From JAXLQL01 sp046331625 (GTDB taxonomy: Bacteria > Acidobacteriota > Terriglobia > Bryobacterales > Bryobacteraceae): a stretch of 64,000 nucleotides of DNA. Positions 58,801 through 64,000 of the stretch are shown here, piece after piece. Within the stretch, counting starts at the first letter, position 1; every line of letters starts with the position of its first letter. Both the position numbers and the translations under genes were made by a program. Below the pieces are notes generated by a model that was not told where the DNA came from, did not search any database, and saw only the letters and a list, made by a program, of their open reading frames with translations. The stretch covers positions 122,364 through 186,363 of the forward strand of contig JAXLQL010000016.1 of NCBI GenBank assembly GCA_046331625.1, in the 5' to 3' direction.

Positions 58801-61800
58801 GCCGACGCCTGGTTGCCAGACTGCTGATTCGCAGAAATCTGTGCGCGAAGCCACGGATCGCATTCGCTACCTACTGGAGCCACTCTTGCACTTGTACCGC
58901 GCCCGAGCGCAACTGCTTCACGGGCAAGGTGTTGTGGCGAGCGTAACGGAGGAACTTCGCGCGGCGATCTCTTCCCTGGATTGGCATCCCTATCTGGAAA
59001 GTCACGCCGCAGCGATGCTCTTGATTCGCGTTGCGCGAGCCACGGCGATCCTAGTGACGTTGGAGCCTGTTGAACCGGCCAAGCTTTTGGCCCCCTGTCA
59101 AGATATCGTGAGGCGAGCCTCTTTCGAGTCCGATTCAGGTGAACTCGACGTGCTGTCTGTGATTGCACTCAACCGGAACTCTCACAGCGACATCCTGGAG
59201 GCGCTCACCAGGCGCGCTGATTCCGTAGCGTCGCGTCAAGCATCGGCCCGCGAGAAGATCGAGGCGCTCGCCGGCATGGCTCGCCTTGCCCTATCGATCA
59301 GCCGCGATGACGCCCACGAACTCTTCAATCTCGCTCATAGCGCGACCGAGGAAGTGGATGAAGAGGATCGATACATGCTTCAGACCCTTGCCTCTATGGC
59401 GTGCTATGGTGCCCCCACGATGGCCCCAGCAGAAAGAAGGGCTGCCGCAGGAACGATATTCACTGTGGCGGCGGACGCTGATATCCGGCTCTCTGACTAC
59501 GGACATTTCCCGTGGATCGATATTGCTGACGCGATGGAAGCACTAGACCTGCCAATGGCACTCGCCAGCGCAGCCCGATGGCAGGATGCCGCGACCACCG
59601 GCGGTCTGTTTTTCTACGCCGTTCTACTTCATGCGCTCCGCAGCGGGTCAATGTCTCCAGTCGAAGTCTTGTGCCTGCTTCCGTGCGTGCAGGGTTCTGA
59701 CGCGGATCTCCTGGATGAAGTCCGGGAAAAGGCAGCAGCACTTCCACTGGATCTGCGACCCACCGTCATCGAGGAGATCGCGAGACATATCGTCCTCGAT
59801 GGAACCGAAGAGACGATCATGACTTTTGCCGTGCGCCTCAGCGACGAGAACGGGGCAGGTAGGGCAGATGGTCCGTGGCTCCAGCACTTGCGGGAAACCG
59901 CCAAATATCTCCTATCGTTGGGGCACCGACCCTTGCGAACGATCACTCCGCTTGGATATTCGCCAGCCGTTTCTCACCCCGAACCGTCTGAAACCCCGGC
60001 CAATACTAACCCTAGGGCTTTCGAATCACCGGAGTTGCTGCTGCGGGCTTTGGAGGAGGAACTGGCCCGTTCCAAAGCAGTTGGGCCACCATTCACTTCC
60101 GAGGAGAACATCCTGGAAGCAATTCGCAAGACGGTTCCCCCCTCCGGCCGAAGGACGTATCTGTCAAGCCTGGGAGCGCTGCAGTCAGAGTCCGCATCTG
60201 GGCCCTCTATTGCGAGTGCCATTAGCGTTGCACTGCAGGACTGGGCAGAGGTTGCTGCCGTCCGAGGCTGGTGCCGAGACGAGTTAGGGAAACTGGTGGA
60301 GAGCCACTTGGAGCATTTCCTGTACGCAAACGCGAGAGGCAAATCCGCATTGAACATCGTGCTCGCTGCCTTGGAAGTTGATGCCGTCCCCATACTCACC
60401 AAAGGCTTTGCCCAGTGTGCCGATTCACTAGACGCAGCGCACGCGTATCAGCTTGTCGGCATCTTAGCCAAGCGCATGGAACCGTCGCAGACGGCGCGAG
60501 CACTGCTCGGGCACCTCGATCGGTGTCTATCGCGAATTCCTCGGGACCAGCGGCAGACCATTTCACCGACGGATGTACCTCACGATCTCGACTCCGCCAT
60601 CGCGAGGCTAGTGTTCGCCTTCATGTCGGATTGCGACGTCCGGGTACGATGGTGCGCTGCGCATAGTTTCCGGCGATTCGCGAGGCTGCATAGCACGGGA
60701 GTGCTGACGGCGCTGCGCGATGTTTACGACCGGCAGACGGAAGAGTCCTTCCGTGCGCCTGATAAGCCATTCTACTGGATGGCGGCAAGGTTGTGGTGGA
60801 TCCTGGCGACAGGCAGGATCGCCTACGAAGTTCCGGGCGAGCTCGTCGGCTACAGCTCTAAACTCCTGAGCATCGCTTCGGACACGAAGTTCCCTCATGC
60901 GCTGATCCGGTCCGCTGCCCGAACCACACTCATTGAACTGTCGCAGCGGGGCCAATGGTGCCCGGAGGCTGGGCAGTTGAGGCTGCTCAGGAGATCTGTC
61001 GGCGGGCGCGCCCCCAAGGGACACAGACGGCAATCGGCAGAGCCACCGGAGTTCGACGCGAGATTGAGAGAGCGAGGCTTCAATTTTGATACAACCGACA
61101 CCATTCCCTATTGGTACATGCCCGCGAAGAGCGTCTTCGCTGACGTCTCGCAGGAAGAATTCCTTGACATCGCCGAGCGCTGGATAGTGAATGAGTGGCG
61201 GACGCCAGCGATGACGTCTGAACCTCGTCGCTATCGCATTCCGTCTGACAGAGAAATGCTCGACAGCCATCGACATGGAACCACTCCGACACTTGAGAGG
61301 TGGCGCACATATCTCGAAATGCATGCGATGTTCTGCGTGGTCGGTGAATTGGCCGACTCCTCGCGTGCCTTGAAAGAAGAGAATTCCCTTGACGAGTGGC
61401 TGAATGGGTGGTGGCTACAAAAGCCACCGCGATGGTTGGTGGACCTACGGACCCCGGTTGCTTTGGAGGATCGATTCTGGAAGCCTCCGGCAAGTATCGA
61501 TCAATGGCTTACGGGCTTTCCGCAGAGTCAATTCCTGTCAGAGCTCGGCCTCTCTGGCTGTCGACATGATCGAATCACCGTCCGATCGCGTCACTCGATC
61601 GAGTCGCCGCACTTCAAATCCGAGGTGACGATAATCAGTGCCCTGGTCGAGCCAACCACTGCGACAGCCTTGGCCCGTTCCCTGCAGTCAGCCAGCGATC
61701 CATATGACTACTATCTCCCTACTGGCGGCCGAGACGAAATCGAAGAACCGCCTTACCGGCTGGTCAGCTTGCTTGAGGACAATCATCGATCCGGCGGCAT

Positions 61801-62221
61801 TGACGCAAAGGATCCCTATCGGAGGTCTGCTGAGTGGATAGCCATTCCGTGGCCACCGTCGACCGCGAACCTCATCGAGCGTTCGTCCCCGGAAGGCTGG
61901 CCGGTGTGGGTCGGAAAGGACAACTCGGCGGTGTATGAGCATGAATGTTGGAGTCGCTCGAGTGCCTTCGAGATGCGACTAGGCGGGAGTCGGTTGTCGA
62001 TCTCCGTCACCGGCTTGGAGAACTGTCTGAAGCGAACCGCGATGGACCTGATCGTCAGCGTGGAAATACGGAAGGAGAGAGGCGATCGTGACAGAAAGAA
62101 CGGCGAAGAAGAGAAAAGACTCCCCGCGCAAGCGCGAGTCTTCGTCCTCCGGGCAAATGGGGACATTGAGGACGCCTCAGGACGTATTGGAACTTGGCAA
62201 GCGCATCGCGAAAGAACTTGA
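55883..62221 (+). CDS. PD-(D/E)xK-like nuclease - STAND NTPase - alpha-solenoid protein (Avs-like defence)
   Basis: Predicted 2112-residue cytosolic protein. ATG 55883 is used because the nuclease-like domain begins at once (MKRIDYSGALASNAGDDFHI); in-frame ATGs at 55841 and 55718 are alternatives. Residues 1-170 resemble DUF4297/Cap4-type nucleases: ITLEEV (41-45), GIDCTLYF (D62) and VVQLKYS (Q82-x-K84) give the E...D...QxK pattern. Residues about 270-560 are a P-loop NTPase: Walker A GQAGSGKST (288-296), Walker B LLVVAIDAADN (384-394), then RLILTTRTGR. After a winged-helix-like region, about 1500 helical residues look like TPR/HEAT-type solenoid. In Avs proteins that part senses phage proteins and NTPase oligomerisation fires the effector. 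The start is not marked by a clear ribosome site. Confidence 0.8.
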   Translation: MKRIDYSGALASNAGDDFHILWALHQALALLDQRGSLEAITLEEVISEKAEPFPPDALQGIDCTLYFGGASIESASRVEVVQLKYSVAEPGSPWTVTRVTQSSAKKGNNSVIRRLADAYAEVQKRSTSSTALQIRLVTNQPIDPVLSQLVNHPAVDSSEVQRLRAASGLDSGQFHGFLASLDLSQTGSRFSQKENVIRAVSSWTDGDAREQTAFLADWVRRKMLPESTRDRMITREHLLTALGFADSRALFPCPPELSVPFSALVKRQGTASIAAAVISGQKYVCLHGQAGSGKSTALFEIEQQLPEGSLMLVFDCYGAGTYLNSDAYRHRARDAFRQLANDLSAKLGVPLLLTQNDNADYPRLFHHRLEKAAQVLSRSKSDALLVVAIDAADNSLAAAGSRAPTESSFVTDVVNLSDLPDNVRLILTTRTGRLQMLSLSPRFGLFEIGGFRREETAEMIRSVWSAAPEPWIDEFHWVSGGNPRLQAYALRRAGSSSQRACEHLHSHHDLDGLFQSQFEDAAKKAGTTTALTRFSAVVTTLPRPVPLTDLSAISELSEYEINDICADFAPGIKLANGHASFADEDFESFIAERGRHLRKEMHRVIADRFLANQGSDPYAAFHLASALFQDGRGADILRIVEIEPNPAAIKDPVLQRETRLDRLRVAMRVCDEAGDQAAMLKILLIGAGAMKGNQASIDLMVKYPDLAAAFNPDTAARMILRDPRFQRHNGALLLNLLNEHAKQQNRVASTGARKQITAWFEERRRASNTDVPDGYQVQVPAGPNASDYAAEAEAEFILHGPESAVRSLRGCPSGLRLEAALLLIQRLVTAEKAAELADCVRRQVVKTPRDLLVWVPLALAGKSVDLAAMERALEYCLRHSLIQPRRLASFRDDRQTLLWLDSVLTACEIVVAKQGQSSIVISVLRVYADETLRTPQNVSEYQSDLLDLQLRALTLIAQCDGRHFALQEFVAEWPTPGCQTADSQKSVREATDRIRYLLEPLLHLYRARAQLLHGQGVVASVTEELRAAISSLDWHPYLESHAAAMLLIRVARATAILVTLEPVEPAKLLAPCQDIVRRASFESDSGELDVLSVIALNRNSHSDILEALTRRADSVASRQASAREKIEALAGMARLALSISRDDAHELFNLAHSATEEVDEEDRYMLQTLASMACYGAPTMAPAERRAAAGTIFTVAADADIRLSDYGHFPWIDIADAMEALDLPMALASAARWQDAATTGGLFFYAVLLHALRSGSMSPVEVLCLLPCVQGSDADLLDEVREKAAALPLDLRPTVIEEIARHIVLDGTEETIMTFAVRLSDENGAGRADGPWLQHLRETAKYLLSLGHRPLRTITPLGYSPAVSHPEPSETPANTNPRAFESPELLLRALEEELARSKAVGPPFTSEENILEAIRKTVPPSGRRTYLSSLGALQSESASGPSIASAISVALQDWAEVAAVRGWCRDELGKLVESHLEHFLYANARGKSALNIVLAALEVDAVPILTKGFAQCADSLDAAHAYQLVGILAKRMEPSQTARALLGHLDRCLSRIPRDQRQTISPTDVPHDLDSAIARLVFAFMSDCDVRVRWCAAHSFRRFARLHSTGVLTALRDVYDRQTEESFRAPDKPFYWMAARLWWILATGRIAYEVPGELVGYSSKLLSIASDTKFPHALIRSAARTTLIELSQRGQWCPEAGQLRLLRRSVGGRAPKGHRRQSAEPPEFDARLRERGFNFDTTDTIPYWYMPAKSVFADVSQEEFLDIAERWIVNEWRTPAMTSEPRRYRIPSDREMLDSHRHGTTPTLERWRTYLEMHAMFCVVGELADSSRALKEENSLDEWLNGWWLQKPPRWLVDLRTPVALEDRFWKPPASIDQWLTGFPQSQFLSELGLSGCRHDRITVRSRHSIESPHFKSEVTIISALVEPTTATALARSLQSASDPYDYYLPTGGRDEIEEPPYRLVSLLEDNHRSGGIDAKDPYRRSAEWIAIPWPPSTANLIERSSPEGWPVWVGKDNSAVYEHECWSRSSAFEMRLGGSRLSISVTGLENCLKRTAMDLIVSVEIRKERGDRDRKNGEEEKRLPAQARVFVLRANGDIEDASGRIGTWQAHRERT

Positions 62222-62837
62222 GCTAGACGCGAGAGGGGAGGTGCTGTCCCACTGGCTTGCCCATCATGTGGCCGGGCTAATTCATGCCGCAGAAAATCCG
62301 GTGAACGCTCAGCTTCGTAAGGACGCCGAGGATAGGGCAGTAGCGACAATACTCAAGATATGGGAGCATCGTGGAAACGCCCCTGGGCAGATGAATCCTC
62401 TGGCACGCTACAAAGAGGCCGTCCAGACGCTCCTGGATTTAGAACTCAGACCGCACCGCATCCTTATGATGCATTTATCAGGCAATGCTCCTTCCGGCGG
62501 TACGGCTCGAATGGTCTATGATCGTCTCCTCAGCCTCATACATCCTCTCTTTCTTTACGATCTTCTCCAGAGCACTGCGACCGCAGGTGAACGGCATATC
62601 GACCCCAAGGTCGACAGACTCGTTCGGAGGTTCCTGGACGTGGACGAAGCGCTGTTCTTGGACTCCCTTGAAGGGCGGAACACGGTGCCGAACGCCGACC
62701 CAGATGGGCCCCCGCCTGATCTTGAGTCCCGATTGAAGCAAGTGGAATCAACCCTTTCAGAGCAGGTTGAAGTTGCGATTGCTGAGTTGAGGCGTGTCAT
62801 TCGCACACCCCTCGCGGCAGATCGCCACGGAGGATGA
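62088..62837 (+). CDS. Partner gene of the STAND nuclease protein, unknown
   Basis: Predicted 249-residue protein from GTG 62088, preceded by GGAAGGAGAG. It overlaps the end of the STAND gene by 134 bp in another frame, so the first 45 residues are encoded in dual-coding DNA; ATG 62157 is an alternative start but still overlaps. The N-terminus is Lys/Arg/Ser-rich (TAKKRKDSPRKRESSSSGQ). The body is helical: VLELGKRIAKELELDARGEV, LSHWLAHHVAGLIHAAEN, MVYDRLLSLIHPLFLYDLLQ, and a C-terminal coiled-coil-like DLESRLKQVESTLSEQVEV. No enzyme motif is seen. The tight coupling implies a regulator or complex subunit for the large protein. Confidence 0.7.
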   Translation: MTERTAKKRKDSPRKRESSSSGQMGTLRTPQDVLELGKRIAKELELDARGEVLSHWLAHHVAGLIHAAENPVNAQLRKDAEDRAVATILKIWEHRGNAPGQMNPLARYKEAVQTLLDLELRPHRILMMHLSGNAPSGGTARMVYDRLLSLIHPLFLYDLLQSTATAGERHIDPKVDRLVRRFLDVDEALFLDSLEGRNTVPNADPDGPPPDLESRLKQVESTLSEQVEVAIAELRRVIRTPLAADRHGG

Positions 62838-62885
62838 GAGCCGGCTGAATGAAGGGAAGACCCGTTTTCGGAGTCGTCTCGGCCG

Positions 62886-62947
62886 AGTTCGTGTAACGGC
62901 AAAATCTTTACTGCCCTGTTTTCAATCGCTAACAGCTTTCGATTTTG
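62886..62947. repeat. 62-bp direct repeat, right copy (island boundary)
   Basis: It is identical to 55323-55384, with weaker similarity continuing to about 63030. It lies 49 bp after the partner-gene stop. The region 62838-63206 holds no other feature that can be supported. Confidence 0.9.
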
Positions 62948-63206
62948 CTGGCGGACTTGCCCATCACGCTATTGTCGTGGTCGAGGAGTCTTGTATGAAC
63001 TACCGGGATCTCGGTCGCGACCACAGGTAGAGGGCGAGCCGGCCCCTGGCTGCCTTCACCAGAGAAGCGGCCGTGAAATTTGCAAATTCACGAATTCGAA
63101 CCCAAATCACCCCCGTTCGTGCCGACCTTTTGCGCAATCGCGGGACCGACCCCCAGCGAACGCGGGTATCAACCAAAAGCCTACTCAACACCAAAGGAGA
63201 TCGAAC

Positions 63207-63509
63207 ATGCGCTACCCAGCCACACTCACCATCGACGAGATGCCCGAATCCGAGCGCCCCAAGCGCTCCTTCCTCGCGAAGACCGCGCCGCCCGCCCCAC
63301 AACCCGCGCCCGAGCCGCCACCGCCTCCGCTCGACCCCGGTATCTCCGTCGCGGATTGGAAAATCTTCAAGCAGTTACTCTTTGACGCCCTCTTCCCCTT
63401 CCCGGAAGCCCGCGCCGCCGTGAACGCGGCATTCGCCAAAATGCGTCAGACTTTGGAAGCTGGCCAAGGCGCACCATCGACAGGAGGGCCAGCCTTTGAA
63501 CCTGCATGA
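63207..63509 (+). CDS. Small Pro-rich protein, unknown
   Basis: Predicted 100-residue protein; ATG 63207 is fixed by AAGGAGA six bases upstream. It has a basic/Pro-rich first half (PAPQPAPEPPPPPLDPG) and a helical second half (WKIFKQLLFDALFPFPEARA then VNAAFAKMRQ). The ALFPFPEA segment resembles ALAPFPDA at the C-terminus of the HTH-like protein at 10690-11148, which may mean that it is a shortened relative. Function unknown. Confidence 0.55.
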   Translation: MRYPATLTIDEMPESERPKRSFLAKTAPPAPQPAPEPPPPPLDPGISVADWKIFKQLLFDALFPFPEARAAVNAAFAKMRQTLEAGQGAPSTGGPAFEPA

Positions 63510-63595
63510 TGTAGTTACAGCGCGACCTCCCGCAACACCGGCCACCCTACGCCAGAAGTGTGCCCAGACAACACCACCCCCGACAATCGGATAGC

Positions 63596-64000
63596 ATGAC
63601 CATGATGCCCGCGCGCCTCAACCTCATCCTCTGGCTCCTCGTCACCGCCATCGCCATCAACTACGTCGACCGCGGCGCCCTCTCCGTCTCCGCCCCACTC
63701 CTCGCCCAAGAACTCGCCCTGCCGCCCGACCGCATGGGCCTCCTCTTCTCCGCCTTCTTCTGGAGTTACGCCCTCTTCCAACTCGCCGCCGGCTGGCTCG
63801 TCGATCGATATGACGTCAAGTGGGTCTACGCCGCCGGATTCGCCCTCTGGTCCGTCGCCACCGCTACCACCGGAGCCGTCTCGAGCTTCGCCACCCTCAT
63901 CGTCGCCCGCCTCGCCCTCGGCGTCGGTGAAAGCGTCGCCTACCCGGCCTGCTCCCGCATCATCGTTCGCAATTTCCCCGAAGATCGCCGCGGACTCGTC
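63596..64000 (+). CDS. MFS transporter (ACS/hexuronate-type), 3' end beyond window
   Basis: The first 135 residues of a major facilitator superfamily permease. TM1 (LNLILWLLVTAIAINYVDRG) and TM2 (MGLLFSAFFWSYALFQLAAG) are followed by the MFS signature loop GWLVDRYDVKWVY. NYVDRGALSVSAPLLAQEL is typical of the anion:cation symporter subfamily that imports galactonate, glucarate or hexuronates. The frame is open to the window edge. The substrate cannot be decided from this part. Confidence 0.88.
   Translation, partial: MTMMPARLNLILWLLVTAIAINYVDRGALSVSAPLLAQELALPPDRMGLLFSAFFWSYALFQLAAGWLVDRYDVKWVYAAGFALWSVATATTGAVSSFATLIVARLALGVGESVAYPACSRIIVRNFPEDRRGLV

Noticed and set aside
1..64000. CRISPR arrays, tRNA and rRNA genes
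   Set aside because: No regularly spaced short repeats and no recognisable tRNA T-arm or rRNA sequence were noticed by eye; small or divergent RNA genes could still be missed.

Overview
The window is a high-GC bacterial chromosome segment that reads as an acidobacterium of the Bryobacterales/Solibacter type. No rRNA is present, so this rests on gene families: an ADOP-type permease paired with PadR, carboxypeptidase-regulatory-domain TonB-like receptors, the TIGR03437 C-terminal domain, NHL-repeat secreted proteins, a PSD1/DUF1549/DUF1553 gene followed by DUF1501, and an ECF sigma factor of the TIGR02999 type. No tRNA, rRNA or CRISPR array was recognised.

Layout. 0-4.6 kb: a minus-strand RND efflux operon (TolC-like, adaptor, pump; the pump runs off the left edge). 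4.7-9.9 kb: octaheme cytochrome c, PSD1 and DUF1501 genes. 9.9-11.9 kb: a three-gene minus-strand cassette ending in a stand-alone terminase-like ATPase, with nested palindromic repeats. 12.4-18.1 kb: accessory DNA with a PadR pair, an unknown protein coupled to an XRE-ImmA/IrrE metallopeptidase, a decayed SNase gene, two membrane proteins and a broken TIGR03437 gene. 18.4-21.8 kb: TonB-like receptor. 21.9-28.1 kb: a TamB-like protein continuous with a POTRA/BamA barrel, interrupted by two frameshifts. 28.1-43.1 kb: mostly housekeeping or metabolic genes (YihY/BrkB, ApbE, ROK kinase, a DUF2703-SigZ-metallo-beta-lactamase operon, PadR-ADOP, a DAHP-synthase-like paralogue with altered active site, serine hydrolase, chitosanase, a frameshifted M15-like peptidase, UvrB). 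43.2-45.1 kb: decayed DNA with toxin-antitoxin fragments, a nucleotidyltransferase remnant and a short Asn-rich sequence resembling a diversity-generating-retroelement repeat. 45.1-55.1 kb: a secreted protein, a beta-propeller-TM-Ser/Thr kinase receptor, two large secreted NHL-repeat proteins and a sigma factor. 55.3-62.9 kb: an island bounded by two identical 62-bp direct repeats. 63.2-64 kb: a small Pro-rich protein and an MFS transporter cut by the right edge.

The most interesting system is the 55.3-62.9 kb island. It carries a protein of about 2112 residues with an N-terminal PD-(D/E)xK-like nuclease region, a central STAND-type P-loop NTPase and about 1600 residues of probable alpha-solenoid. 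A second gene overlaps its 3' end by 134 bp out of frame. This architecture resembles antiviral STAND (Avs) defence proteins, but the partner gene is unknown to me. Other points to check are the terminase-like cassette, the TamB-TamA fusion, and two homologous toxin-antitoxin graveyards, one of which lies at the left edge of the island.

Several otherwise good genes carry single-base frameshifts. Some may be assembly errors, so broken genes are described as frameshifted rather than assumed dead. All assignments come from reading the sequence; no database search was run.
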